Virus record (IMG/VR): IMGVR_UViG_3300018420_000002
Location: 1-39,105 of that record
Reading direction: 5' to 3' (one strand)
Length of the DNA stretch: 39,105 bases
Origin: a virus
Shown piece by piece: positions 7,883 through 17,646 of the stretch; the first letter of the stretch is position 1; the number at the start of each line of letters is the position of its first letter. The notes below the pieces were generated by a model that searched no databases, had not been told where the DNA came from, and saw only the letters and a program-made list of their open reading frames with translations. Both the position numbers and the translations under genes were made by a program.

Positions 7883-8485
7883 GTGGCACTACCAACTACA
7901 GAACTAGAAGCTGTCAATTTAATGCTATCAGCCATTGGTGAAGCTCCCGTATCTAGTTTGAATGACCCTTCATTACTTGATGCTTCATTGGCTCAGGAAG
8001 TCTTAGACCAGACATCTATATCAATTCAGACTAGAGGTTTACATTGCAATACAGATTTGAAACTAAAGCTGACAAGAGACTCATCTACTAACGAGATTAA
8101 CCTACCTACTAACACAGCAAAGGTAGACTCATCAGATGTATCAGCACATAGAGATGTAGTGCAACGTGGTACTAAACTTTATGACAGAGATAATCATACG
8201 TTTGTCTTTGATGAAAACATCACTGTAGACATTGTTTACTTATTAGATTTTGATGACTTACCACAGCACGTTAGACGTTATGTGATGACTAAAGCATCAA
8301 GGCGTTTTCAAACACGCTTCATGGGTTCAGAAACACTAGCAGGTTTTACTGCTCAAGATGAACAAGAAGCACTAATAGAATTTGAAAGAACCGAAGCTCA
8401 AACTGAAGATACTAATATATTAACAGGGAGCTACGACACTTATAAAATTATAGCTAGAGGCGTACCTCGCAGAACTACAAGGTAA
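7883..8485 (+). CDS. Tail tubular protein A, T7 gp11-like
   Basis: 200 residues, close to T7 gp11 (196). The N-terminus ALPTTELEAVNLMLSAIGEAPVSSLND is the signature of this gatekeeper family, followed by LAQEVLDQTSISIQTRGLHCNTD and, near the end, RRYVMTKASRRFQTRFMGS. It forms the ring joining portal and nozzle. The start is GTG 7883, with GAGGA six bases upstream; no in-frame ATG fits the family's N-terminus. It follows the terminator by 18 bases, so it depends on read-through. Confidence 0.95.
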   Translation: MALPTTELEAVNLMLSAIGEAPVSSLNDPSLLDASLAQEVLDQTSISIQTRGLHCNTDLKLKLTRDSSTNEINLPTNTAKVDSSDVSAHRDVVQRGTKLYDRDNHTFVFDENITVDIVYLLDFDDLPQHVRRYVMTKASRRFQTRFMGSETLAGFTAQDEQEALIEFERTEAQTEDTNILTGSYDTYKIIARGVPRRTTR

Positions 8486-8491
8486 TCAATT

Positions 8492-10711
8492 ATGGCATTA
8501 GTATCTACTAGCATACCAAACCTATTGAATGGGGTTAGTCAGCAACCTGCTCCTTTACGTCAGGTTACACAGGGAGAAACTCAAACTAATGCCCTGTCAT
8601 CAGTAATTGATGGATTGATTAAACGCCCACCTACAGAGCATATCCAAGAAATACTAAGTGATGCCACAAGCAACGCTGCTATACATGTAGTGCGTATTAG
8701 TGATAATGAAAGACATATCTTTATCGCAAGGAAAGAGCCTACTAATACCAACGCTAATAATGTAGTACTTTATATATTTAAAGATGATGGTACTTCTCTA
8801 ACTTACACCTATGTTGGGGGGGCTGGTATCCCTGGCAATACAATGCCTAGTTACTTAGAGTGTGAGAATCCATCGGAAGACCTAAAGTTTTTATCCTTTC
8901 AAGATGAAGCCCCTCCTACATTTAGTTCAAATTTAAGAATGCTTGGGGTAAGGACTTTAGTATTAAATACAACAAAAACTGTTGCAATGGAACCCACACC
9001 AATTCATAGCCCTGTTAGCTTAAGTGCTACAGTGTATAACGACTTTAGTGACTTACCTGACGGCCATCCAGTTAGTAGTGGGGGGACTGGGGTATCACCA
9101 CTTAACCAGCATTATGAGATTGCAGGGTCACAAAATAACAACTTTGATAGTTACTATGTAAAATGTACAGGAACGGGGCAGTCAACTACTACCTATGAAG
9201 AGACTAAAAGGCCAAATTCTTTATTCGACAATAATGTGCAAATGCAAAATAGAATTGATGCTGCCACAATGCCTTTTGAAATATCGGGACATATTAATGT
9301 TACTAACCAAACTTTAACGTATAATGTATTTAGCCTCGACCTAGGCGAAAGAACAGTAGGGGATGAGCTTTCTGCGCCTGAACCTTCATTTGTTGGCGCA
9401 CCCATCACTAACATGTTCTTTTACAAAAACAGACTAGGTTTATTGAGTGGTGAAAATATAGTAATGAGCGCAGTAGGGGATTACTTCAGGTTCTTCCCTA
9501 AAACAGTTACAACTGTACTAGATGATGGCCCTATTGATGTTACAGTAGGTAGTGCTAAATCTTCTCCATTAAAACAGGCTGTAACATTTAATGACTCCTT
9601 AACAATCTTTTCATCTAATACTCAATTTAAAATAGAAAACACAGGTAACTTAACACCTAGAACTATCTCTGTTGTACCTAGTACTGACTTTGAAAATGAC
9701 GGGTCTATAACGCCAGTAGGGGCAGGTAACTTCCTTTACTTTGTTTCTAAGAAAGGCAACTTCTCTAGTGTACATGAATATTATATTGAAGAAGATTCTA
9801 TAACAACAGATGCTTTAGATGTTACTGCACATGTTCCTAAGTATTTACCAAAAAATATTTTTAAGTTAGCAAGCTCTAGTAATGAAAATATACTAGCCGC
9901 TTTATCCGCAGAAACACCTAACAAGCTGTATGTTTATAAGTGGTTTAGTGACGGGCAACAAAAACTACAATCTAGTTGGTCTACTTGGGAGTTAGCTCCA
10001 GGGGCAACTATACTTGACATTAACATCGTTGAAAGTGAGATGTTCTTAGTTGTTAGTTACTCAGACGGGACAGTCCTTGAGAAAATAGACTTACAATACA
10101 TTGATGACTCTGAGTTAAATTATTGTGTAAGACTTGACCGTAAAGTAGAGCTTACAGGCACTTATGACTCAAATACAGATACGACTACTTGGACACTCCC
10201 TTACACATACTCTGGTGTAATAAAGGCCATTAGGACTAACCAGTGGGCTGCCTACAGAGGGGCTGACATTACGGTAACTAGACCTACTAACACCACAGCA
10301 GCTATTTCAGGAGACTACTCAGGTGGCTCATTTATTATGGGCATTCCTTACACAATGACATACGGGTTTTCCCCACAGTATGTGAGAGAGAAAGATGGCG
10401 CACAGTCTATACAGTCTGGGCGTTTACAAATGAGAACCATGAGGGTTGCCTTTGAGAACACTGGGTTCTTCAAGATAGAGGTAACTCCTGACCATAGGCA
10501 AACCTATGATTATGTGTATTCAGGGGTAACTCTTAACCAAGCAGGTTCAGTTATTGGGGAAGTAGTCCTTAATGACGGTACCTTTAGGTTCCCTCTCCAG
10601 TCTAAGAATGACCGTGTAACTATAGAAATTAAATCAGATAGTTTCTTACCCTGCGCTTTCCAGAGTGCTGAGTGGGAAGGATTCTACAACATAAGGTCTC
10701 AGAGAATATAA
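8492..10711 (+). CDS. Tail tubular protein B (nozzle), T7 gp12-like
   Basis: 739 residues (T7 gp12 is 794). The N-terminus STSIPNLLNGVSQQPAPLRQVTQGETQTNALSSVIDGL is diagnostic. Other family segments are FFYKNRLGLLSGENIVMSAVGDYFRFFPKT, and the end, FQSAEWEGFYNIRSQRI. It forms the hexameric nozzle of the short tail, which carries the fibers and opens for DNA release. The stop TAA shares its last A with the next ATG. Confidence 0.96.
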   Translation: MALVSTSIPNLLNGVSQQPAPLRQVTQGETQTNALSSVIDGLIKRPPTEHIQEILSDATSNAAIHVVRISDNERHIFIARKEPTNTNANNVVLYIFKDDGTSLTYTYVGGAGIPGNTMPSYLECENPSEDLKFLSFQDEAPPTFSSNLRMLGVRTLVLNTTKTVAMEPTPIHSPVSLSATVYNDFSDLPDGHPVSSGGTGVSPLNQHYEIAGSQNNNFDSYYVKCTGTGQSTTTYEETKRPNSLFDNNVQMQNRIDAATMPFEISGHINVTNQTLTYNVFSLDLGERTVGDELSAPEPSFVGAPITNMFFYKNRLGLLSGENIVMSAVGDYFRFFPKTVTTVLDDGPIDVTVGSAKSSPLKQAVTFNDSLTIFSSNTQFKIENTGNLTPRTISVVPSTDFENDGSITPVGAGNFLYFVSKKGNFSSVHEYYIEEDSITTDALDVTAHVPKYLPKNIFKLASSSNENILAALSAETPNKLYVYKWFSDGQQKLQSSWSTWELAPGATILDINIVESEMFLVVSYSDGTVLEKIDLQYIDDSELNYCVRLDRKVELTGTYDSNTDTTTWTLPYTYSGVIKAIRTNQWAAYRGADITVTRPTNTTAAISGDYSGGSFIMGIPYTMTYGFSPQYVREKDGAQSIQSGRLQMRTMRVAFENTGFFKIEVTPDHRQTYDYVYSGVTLNQAGSVIGEVVLNDGTFRFPLQSKNDRVTIEIKSDSFLPCAFQSAEWEGFYNIRSQRI

Positions 10712-11175
10712 TGTTAAGTATTGTAGATGCACTACACCGTGATGCTATTAACTTAGCTCCACGTTTACGTCCTATAGATAAACTTGAAGTAGAGGCTACA
10801 GGTAGCACTCCACACAACAGCTTAGTTAAAGCATTTAATTTACCTAAAGCTAAAGTGTATTCAGGTGTTACTGAAGATAAAGATGTAGTTTTTATGTGTG
10901 GTGTATCTCAGTGCTTACAAGACCCTAATAACGGTGTGATATGGATGCTTACTTCTGAGTTAGCTAAAGACCATAAAAGAGACATATTAAAACTTAGTAA
11001 ACCTACAATAGATGATTTATGTAAAGGCTTTAAAAGCGTCTATAACCTTATACATAAAGACAACAAAAGCAGTATTAGATGGCTAGAGTGGTGTGGGTTT
11101 GAAGTGTTAAAACATAGAACCTACAACCAAGGTGGAGAAGACTTTTACCTTTTGATAAAGAGGATTGAACAATGA
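10711..11175 (+). CDS. GNAT-like virion/assembly protein, T7 gp13 position
   Basis: 154 residues. The C-terminal part contains VYNLIHKDNKSSIRWLEWCGFEV, the same arrangement as in T7 gp13 and related acetyltransferase-fold proteins, where a helix before R-W-L-x-W-x-G-F is typical. The middle VVFMCGVSQCLQDPNNGVIWML matches the beta-strand region of the fold. In T7, gp13 is needed for assembly of the internal core; no acetylation activity has to be assumed. The start overlaps the nozzle stop codon, and the stop overlaps the gp14-like start. Confidence 0.8.
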   Translation: MLSIVDALHRDAINLAPRLRPIDKLEVEATGSTPHNSLVKAFNLPKAKVYSGVTEDKDVVFMCGVSQCLQDPNNGVIWMLTSELAKDHKRDILKLSKPTIDDLCKGFKSVYNLIHKDNKSSIRWLEWCGFEVLKHRTYNQGGEDFYLLIKRIEQ

Positions 11176-11705
11176 GCGCATTCGCAGCAGGAATGGCGGG
11201 CTTACAGTTTGGCTCCCAGGTGGCAGCAGGGTACAGCCAGTTAGAGATGCAGAAGCTACAGAATCAGTATGCCAGAGAAAGTGCATTAGCTGCTATCAAC
11301 CTGGACAGGGAGATACTCATTCGGAGGACTAATGAGGAAGCTAGAGCTTACACCCAAGCAAACATAGATTTACAACGCAGGTCTATGGAAGCTGAGGCAT
11401 CTGCCAATGTTTCAGCAGGTGAAGCGAACATTTCAGGCATCTCTGTAGACAGGATTAAAGACAATATTAAAAGGCAAGAAGGGCAAATATCTGTGCGTCA
11501 GAAGCAGTCCTTTGATAGCCGTATGGCAAACATAGATGACCAGTTTACAAAGGCTGCACAGGGTATGGTGGCTAGAATGCAAGGGCTTACACCTCCTGCA
11601 CAACCCAACCTGTTAGCTATGGCTGCTCAGAGCTTTGGGCCAATGTTAGCTGATACTAGTGTAGCTAGTGACTTTGATGCATGGTGGGGGAGTAAGTTCT
11701 CATGA
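11172..11705 (+). CDS. Internal virion (ejection) protein, T7 gp14-like
   Basis: 177 residues (T7 gp14 is 196). An alanine/glycine-rich amphipathic N-terminus (SAFAAGMAGLQFGSQVAAGYSQ) is followed by long charged helices and ANVSAGEANISGISVDRIKDN. This is the layout of gp14, which leaves the virion and forms a channel in the outer membrane. It overlaps its neighbours by four bases on each side (ATGA type), so it is translationally coupled with the gp13- and gp15-like genes. Confidence 0.88.
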   Translation: MSAFAAGMAGLQFGSQVAAGYSQLEMQKLQNQYARESALAAINLDREILIRRTNEEARAYTQANIDLQRRSMEAEASANVSAGEANISGISVDRIKDNIKRQEGQISVRQKQSFDSRMANIDDQFTKAAQGMVARMQGLTPPAQPNLLAMAAQSFGPMLADTSVASDFDAWWGSKFS

Positions 11706-13438
11706 GTAGACAACCAACACAAGATTTACAGGGGCTAGATAATGTAGCTACCCCTTCAGCTACTATGGTAGATGCCTATGCGGGCGCACCTGGTATGCCT
11801 AGAGAGTCTTCTGCGGGTCAGCTTGCAGATGCTCTAGGGACATTAAGCAGGGCAGGGATGAAGTCTGCTGCACAGGCTAAGGCAGATAAAGAAAAGTTAG
11901 ATGCTGAGAAAGCAGCAACGTATGCAGCTAGATTTAAAGGAGAAGAAGGCGAGTTCCTAGACTCAGTTAAGCTAGGCGAAACCCATGCACATCTATCAGA
12001 CACAGTGGTCGCTAAGATTGTCCAAGACAAGCACCACAATGATTTCTACTCAAAAACTAAGGCACACCTCAACGGGCTAGATAATGACCTAAGATTCAAT
12101 GTAGTGGCTTTAGAGAAGGAGTTTGAAAGGCTTGTTGCTGAAGCCTCAGAGAAGACAGAGGGGATGGACTTTGTGCAGTCAGGGGCTGTCTCAGGAACTG
12201 TAGCAGCTATCACAGAACTGAGAAGTACATTCTCTTCACAACGAGACAAGTTTACTAGAGAACAATCTAAAACTAATACACAAGCAAGTATTTCTAACAT
12301 ACTGGATAAGTATGATTTATCTACTAATGATGGACAAATATCTGCTGTTACTTTAATCAATGATTTAGATGATACACTTAAAGAAACATCACCATTTAGT
12401 AAGTCAGAAGATAAGCAAATTATAGTAGATGCACTAATTACTTATAATAAGAATAACCCAGATTCAGGTGCTGTTAATCTTATCCAAAAGATACCCTACC
12501 TACAAGGAAAAGTAACTGACCAAAAGTTAAACGAAGCTGCGCCAGTTATTGCAGGTTTATCCCTACAAAAGTTAAGAGATGATGCTCAACTTAAAAAGCT
12601 ACAAAACCAACAGACACTAGATGAAGCTCAAGTAAAATTTAACAATCTATCTTTCAATAACGACAAGCCAGGTATTAGAGCAGCCATGGTTAAAGCCAAC
12701 AGCTTAACTGGTGAAGACGCTGCGCTTGGTGCTGCTATGTATAAGATGGGTGAAGTTGCCCTAGCATCTGCTGATGTTGATGTAGATGTAAGCCAGGAGT
12801 TTGCTGCTACATACGAAGATAGCCTGGTTGTTAAAGCTATCAAAGGTGAGCTTAAGAGGGCTGATGTACTTACAGAACTTGCTTCTAGCACTGATATGCG
12901 TGAGGAAGATAAGGAAGCTATACGAGGCAACCTAGACAACATTATGGCTGGTAGTGACCTCATAGCTGCCTCTAAGCATAGCACAGAGTTCAACAATAGA
13001 GTTGGCGATGAAGCCAGAGCTATTGACACATCCATACTTAATATAGGCGGTAAGCTAGAAGGGCGTTCTCTTGAGAGCCGTGTGCGTGACCTATGGGACA
13101 CCACAGTGCTAGACCTTATTGTCGAGTACGCTACAGAGAACAATGCAAAGCCTGAAGGTAGAGCATTACGAGCTATCTATGACGAAGCTGAAGCTATCAC
13201 TGAGAAGCGTATGAATAAGATACGAGGTCTCCCCACTTCTAGTCCACAGCCTGAACCTCAGCCTGAACCTCAGCCTACACTTGAAGTAGGTACAATAATA
13301 ACTGCTGCTGATGGTACAAAAGCTAAGTACCTAGGCGGTGACATAAATGATGATGGTAACTTTGAAGTTATTACAGAAGAAGAAGAAGATACTGGTAGTT
13401 CCATTATAGAAGAACTAGTTGAAACACTCACACAATAA
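11702..13438 (+). CDS. Internal virion (ejection) protein, T7 gp15-like
   Basis: 578 residues (T7 gp15 is 747), almost entirely helical and rich in Ala, Asp, Glu and Lys. The N-terminal third (LADALGTLSRAGMKSAAQAKADKEK) and the position between gp14- and gp16-like genes support the call. In T7 this protein forms the periplasmic tunnel with gp16. The last 90 residues depart from this: there is a PQPEPQPEPQPT linker (about residue 515), then a small acidic segment, EVGTIITAADGTKAKYLGGDINDDG, that looks like a short beta domain, and an acidic tail. I cannot name that end domain. Confidence 0.85.
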   Translation: MSRQPTQDLQGLDNVATPSATMVDAYAGAPGMPRESSAGQLADALGTLSRAGMKSAAQAKADKEKLDAEKAATYAARFKGEEGEFLDSVKLGETHAHLSDTVVAKIVQDKHHNDFYSKTKAHLNGLDNDLRFNVVALEKEFERLVAEASEKTEGMDFVQSGAVSGTVAAITELRSTFSSQRDKFTREQSKTNTQASISNILDKYDLSTNDGQISAVTLINDLDDTLKETSPFSKSEDKQIIVDALITYNKNNPDSGAVNLIQKIPYLQGKVTDQKLNEAAPVIAGLSLQKLRDDAQLKKLQNQQTLDEAQVKFNNLSFNNDKPGIRAAMVKANSLTGEDAALGAAMYKMGEVALASADVDVDVSQEFAATYEDSLVVKAIKGELKRADVLTELASSTDMREEDKEAIRGNLDNIMAGSDLIAASKHSTEFNNRVGDEARAIDTSILNIGGKLEGRSLESRVRDLWDTTVLDLIVEYATENNAKPEGRALRAIYDEAEAITEKRMNKIRGLPTSSPQPEPQPEPQPTLEVGTIITAADGTKAKYLGGDINDDGNFEVITEEEEDTGSSIIEELVETLTQ

Positions 13439-13450
13439 TAGGTGAATTAT

Positions 13451-16400
13451 ATGGGTAAGTTTAGTGATGCTTTAGAGCAACAACAAAGCACTACAGGTAA
13501 GTTTGGTGCAGCTATCTTACAGCAGCAAGCCCCATCAGGATTTAATGCTACTTACCAAGACACTGATGAAACACTGTACGACAATGACCTAGTAAATGAT
13601 GTGAACTTTCAGAAGGCATCTGAAGTTATCTACAACATGAATAACAGTGTAGATGCTGAACGCTTAGGTTCACCAGAAGACTACGCTAGGTACGGTATCG
13701 AGACAATGGGCTGGTTCAACTGGAACTTACCTAAGATGTCTGTAGATGCTAACCGTATCTCTGGAGCTACAGAAGACCAGAAGAAAGCCTTTCTATACAT
13801 GATGGAATCCTATGATGATTTAGGTGTGTCATGGAATGGAGCAAAGCGTTTCTTTAAAGGTGTGTTACTAGACCCTACTACCTATGTGGGGTTGTCTACA
13901 TTTGGTTTCGGCCTATTAGGTAAGGAAGGGACTAAACAAGCAGGTAAGCAAGGTGTAAAAGAATTACTCAAACGCTCAACTAGAGGCGGTATCATTGCGG
14001 GTGTAGAAGCAGGTGTCTATACCGCAGTTGATGATGTAAACAGACAAGTAGTTGAGACTGCTGTATCTGGTGAAGATATAGATGTAGGTAGAGTAGTTAA
14101 GTCTGGTGCTATCGGAGTTGGGGCAGGGTTTACTTTAGGGACTGGCGTTACCGCAATAGTCAACAAGTATGCAGGTAAGTCTACTAAAGAGATAGCTGAG
14201 ACTGTTGATGAAGCTAAGTTAGCTGATGACTTGCCTGAAGTAAAAGATGTAGTTGTAGAAGAGCCTGTTGAGGAAGTTGTTGCAGAGGTTGTTCCCCCTG
14301 CTCCTATTGACACTAGAGGGCAGGGACAGCAATACCACGGCACATCTACAGAGTTAGGGGAGTTTGGTGAAGGGCATGATTACTACTCTAGCATGAACAT
14401 TTATGGGCAGGGATTCTACACCACTGACGCTTTAGATGTTGCAGGGGGGTACAGTAAAAAAGGCAAAGGCGGTAACCCTACTAAGTACAAAGTTATCAAG
14501 ACTAATGAAGCAAAGTTGTATGACCTTGATAAGCCTTTAGATGACGAAGCCTTGGAGTTGTTAAGTGAGTCCACTGAGTTTGGGGCTGATTGGCTACAAG
14601 ATATGGCTCCTAACCCTACAGTTCGGGATGCCTTCGATGAGCTAAGAGATTGGTCTGCTGGTGAGGGCATACCTGCTGATGAAGTACAGGAGATGTTTGA
14701 CAGCTTTAGGTACTTATTGGAGCAAAAAGGTTTCCAAGGATACACCCATGTAGGCGGAGGGTTTACTGGGACTAACTCACACAAGGTTGAAATCTTTTGG
14801 AACCCTAAAGACCATGTACGTTTAGAGAAGATAGAGGATGCTCCTGTAGCACCTAAAGAGCCTGTAGCACCTAAAGAGCCTGTAGCTCCTAAACAGCCGA
14901 TAGTAACAACAGGAGAGCGAATCCGAGAGAACCTTAATGGTGTAATCCAAGCTATCAAGCGTACAGTTCCTACAGGTAAAGCTGCATCATTACGTCCAGA
15001 TGGCACTCAGGACTTAACTGAGCTAGTAGAGTCTGTAGCTCCCTTCAAACAAATGCTTGAGGAAGCCTCTGCTAAGAACCCACAGGAACTTGCAGAATAC
15101 CTGAAGAAGATAGAACTCTCTGATGGGGAAGCACAGTTCCTTGAAATAGCTACAACCCAGACAGTATCTGCACTTAAGGTTAAGGTTTATAACTTACGTC
15201 TTAAGCAAAAGCAGTTAGATGGCGAAGAAGCTCTAGCAATCCAGAAGCAAATCGATGAGATAGAAGAAGTCACTGCACCTCTGGATGAACTAGATGTAGC
15301 TATGTCTACTATCACAGGGCAACGCTTACGAGCTAGACAAACAGGTGAGAACACAGGTGCGCTAAGAGGCAAAACAATCCAAAGCCTTATGGCTGAGGGG
15401 CTTACCCGTACAGAAGCTGAACGTCAGTTCGATGCTATCTTTGCAGAGAAACTACAGAAGCGTGAAGTGCGTGAAGTCACTGCTAAGTTTGATGCTCAGA
15501 TAGAAGAAGCTAGAAAGGCTGGTAACACTTCTGAGTACCTAAGACTTAAGCATGAGAAGAAAGTAAAGTTAGATGAGTTTAAGCAAGATGTCATAAAGGA
15601 AGAAAGTCTAACTGGTACAGGTATCTACGAAGCTATCAATAAGCCTATCAGAGTTATGAATGAGGTGATGATTAGCTTCGTATTCTCTCCAGCTACTCTG
15701 ATTGTAAACACCGTACCATCACTAGCTAAGTCTCTTTATAAGCCTTTCCTTAACAACTTAATGCAGGATGGTTTAACTGCTACGTCTAGGAAGAAGATGG
15801 TGGCTGAGTATTCAGCTATGGCATCTATGATTCCTACAGCAGCTAAGATGGCTAAGGCTGCATGGCGTTACGAGAAGTCTATTCTGACAGGTGACTCTGC
15901 TAGATTCTTAGAAGAGTACAATGTTATCCCTAAGAAATACAAAGGGCATTGGCTGAGACTATTCCCTAGAGCCTTGCTTGCTACCGATGCGTTCTTTGAG
16001 AACATTCATTACAGAGGCTACACAGTAGGTAATGCTACTGGTAAGGCTATGGAAGAGGGTGTAGCTAAAGGGCTGAAAGGTAAGGAGCTAGATGACTTTG
16101 TAAAAGCACAAACTCAGAAAGCCTTAGATAAAGCCTATGCACCTGAAGAGACTGCTATCGACATTCTATTACAAGAGGGTATCTCAAGAGGACTGAAAGA
16201 CAAAGAGCTAGAGAACTTTGTCAGTAAGGAACTCGCTAATAATGAATCTACCTTTGTCAAAGCTACTGACCAAGAGGGGCGTAACTACGTTCAAGATGTT
16301 CTCTTCAAACGAGACTTCTCTGGTAAAGGAGCTGCCTCAAGTGCTGCAAGAGGGTACGAATCATTTGTAAACAAACACCCTGTAATGCGTTTAGCAGGGC

Positions 16401-17641
16401 AGTTGTTCTTCCGTACACCTGTGCGTGTATTTGAGGAAGGCATAAGAATGACTCCAGGGCTTAACTTAGTTAGTCCAAAATTCATTGCTGACCTGAAAGG
16501 TGATAATGGCACTATGCGCCAAGCAAGAGCGCAGGGCGAAGCTATGATGTCTTATGCCATAGCGGGCTATGTGTTTACACAGTATGCCACAGGTAATCTT
16601 ACTGGTGCTATGGGTACAAACTATAAGCAAAGAAGACAGGGAGAAAACACGGGAGGACAGGAGCCATACTCAATTAAATTTAGTGATGGCAGTACCTTTA
16701 ACTACCGTAACTTCGACCCCTTCTCTACGCCTATAAAAATACTTGTTAATGCTATGGAAAGAGCAGAGACATTAGCATACAGAAGAGAGCAAGGTGAGCG
16801 TGTTAGTGATGACCTTATTGCACAGACACACGCATCTGTATCGATTGCTGTAGCTTCTATCTTCCAATCTATCCGTGACGCTAACCTTACATCAGGTATC
16901 GATGAAGTAATTAAAGTTATCAAGGCATCAGAAGATGAGGATGGCGGTGAGAAGTTGTTTAAGTATTTCGGACAGAAAGTACAGACATTCTTACCTAATA
17001 CATACTACAAGATGCAGTTACTTGATAGTCCTGTACTTGGTGACCCCATTACGTTAGAGCAGTTCATCAGACAGAGATTCAACCCTGATGACCCATTAGT
17101 ACCTAAGCAATACACTGCACTAGGCAGAGCAAGAACGCTTAGTAACCCTGCTGCGGGACTATACTACTTCAATACAGCTACTGTAGATGAACGTAAGCGT
17201 GGCGTACCTGAGAAGGAACTAGAGGTAGAACAGTTCTTATACAAACTGGCTCAGGTAGGTAACACACACTTTACGGCTTCCTACAAGTACGAAAAGTATA
17301 TGGGCGATGTAGACCTTAGAACTCAACCAACTAAAGACGGCAAGGAAAGCTACTACGATAGATGGATGAGATATACCCATGAAACTAAAGTAGGCGGTAG
17401 AGGACTGGTAGATGTTCTACACAGTATTCAAGGCTTACCTATGGGTACAGCATCCACAGCAGGAATAGCTGAAAAGCAAACTAGAAACATCATAAATAAG
17501 TACCGTGAGATTGCTATGAACAAGTTACTTAATGAAGAAGGTAACTTAATACAACAACGCAGAAGCGTACTTGAAAAAGAGAATAACGCCCTTTCAGGAC
17601 AGCGTTCTTCAGACAATGTACCGTTTAATATTGGGAATTAA
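13451..17641 (+). CDS. Giant internal virion (ejection) protein, T7 gp16-like, with inserted ADP-ribosyltransferase-like domain
   Basis: 1396 residues from ATG 13451 (AGGTGA upstream); GTG 13442 is less likely. T7 gp16 is 1318 and starts with a transglycosylase domain; I see no such domain here. Instead residues about 293-465 read YHGTS (Y295-H296-G297-T298), GQGFYTTDALDVAGGYS (319 on) and KVEIFWNPKDHV (E447), the order expected of an ADP-ribosyltransferase fold. This segment lies between a Val/Glu/Pro linker (about 258-293) and a repeated VAPKEP linker (about 463-482). The rest is helical with hydrophobic patches, and residues 868 and 908 begin two copies of a 20-residue motif (E/Q-E-G-x-x-x-G-L-K-x-K-E-L-x-x-F-V). 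The protein should be ejected into the cell with the DNA. Confidence 0.9.
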   Translation: MGKFSDALEQQQSTTGKFGAAILQQQAPSGFNATYQDTDETLYDNDLVNDVNFQKASEVIYNMNNSVDAERLGSPEDYARYGIETMGWFNWNLPKMSVDANRISGATEDQKKAFLYMMESYDDLGVSWNGAKRFFKGVLLDPTTYVGLSTFGFGLLGKEGTKQAGKQGVKELLKRSTRGGIIAGVEAGVYTAVDDVNRQVVETAVSGEDIDVGRVVKSGAIGVGAGFTLGTGVTAIVNKYAGKSTKEIAETVDEAKLADDLPEVKDVVVEEPVEEVVAEVVPPAPIDTRGQGQQYHGTSTELGEFGEGHDYYSSMNIYGQGFYTTDALDVAGGYSKKGKGGNPTKYKVIKTNEAKLYDLDKPLDDEALELLSESTEFGADWLQDMAPNPTVRDAFDELRDWSAGEGIPADEVQEMFDSFRYLLEQKGFQGYTHVGGGFTGTNSHKVEIFWNPKDHVRLEKIEDAPVAPKEPVAPKEPVAPKQPIVTTGERIRENLNGVIQAIKRTVPTGKAASLRPDGTQDLTELVESVAPFKQMLEEASAKNPQELAEYLKKIELSDGEAQFLEIATTQTVSALKVKVYNLRLKQKQLDGEEALAIQKQIDEIEEVTAPLDELDVAMSTITGQRLRARQTGENTGALRGKTIQSLMAEGLTRTEAERQFDAIFAEKLQKREVREVTAKFDAQIEEARKAGNTSEYLRLKHEKKVKLDEFKQDVIKEESLTGTGIYEAINKPIRVMNEVMISFVFSPATLIVNTVPSLAKSLYKPFLNNLMQDGLTATSRKKMVAEYSAMASMIPTAAKMAKAAWRYEKSILTGDSARFLEEYNVIPKKYKGHWLRLFPRALLATDAFFENIHYRGYTVGNATGKAMEEGVAKGLKGKELDDFVKAQTQKALDKAYAPEETAIDILLQEGISRGLKDKELENFVSKELANNESTFVKATDQEGRNYVQDVLFKRDFSGKGAASSAARGYESFVNKHPVMRLAGQLFFRTPVRVFEEGIRMTPGLNLVSPKFIADLKGDNGTMRQARAQGEAMMSYAIAGYVFTQYATGNLTGAMGTNYKQRRQGENTGGQEPYSIKFSDGSTFNYRNFDPFSTPIKILVNAMERAETLAYRREQGERVSDDLIAQTHASVSIAVASIFQSIRDANLTSGIDEVIKVIKASEDEDGGEKLFKYFGQKVQTFLPNTYYKMQLLDSPVLGDPITLEQFIRQRFNPDDPLVPKQYTALGRARTLSNPAAGLYYFNTATVDERKRGVPEKELEVEQFLYKLAQVGNTHFTASYKYEKYMGDVDLRTQPTKDGKESYYDRWMRYTHETKVGGRGLVDVLHSIQGLPMGTASTAGIAEKQTRNIINKYREIAMNKLLNEEGNLIQQRRSVLEKENNALSGQRSSDNVPFNIGN

Positions 17642-17646
17642 AAACT

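Noticed and set aside
12628-13143. 171-codon minus-strand frame inside the gp15-like gene
   Set aside because: Serine-rich shadow frame. The + strand frame is supported by position, overlaps and family features.
13451-14000. N-terminal transglycosylase domain in the gp16-like protein
   Set aside because: I looked for the E-S and G-x-x-Q motifs of the lytic transglycosylase fold and did not find them in the first 180 residues.
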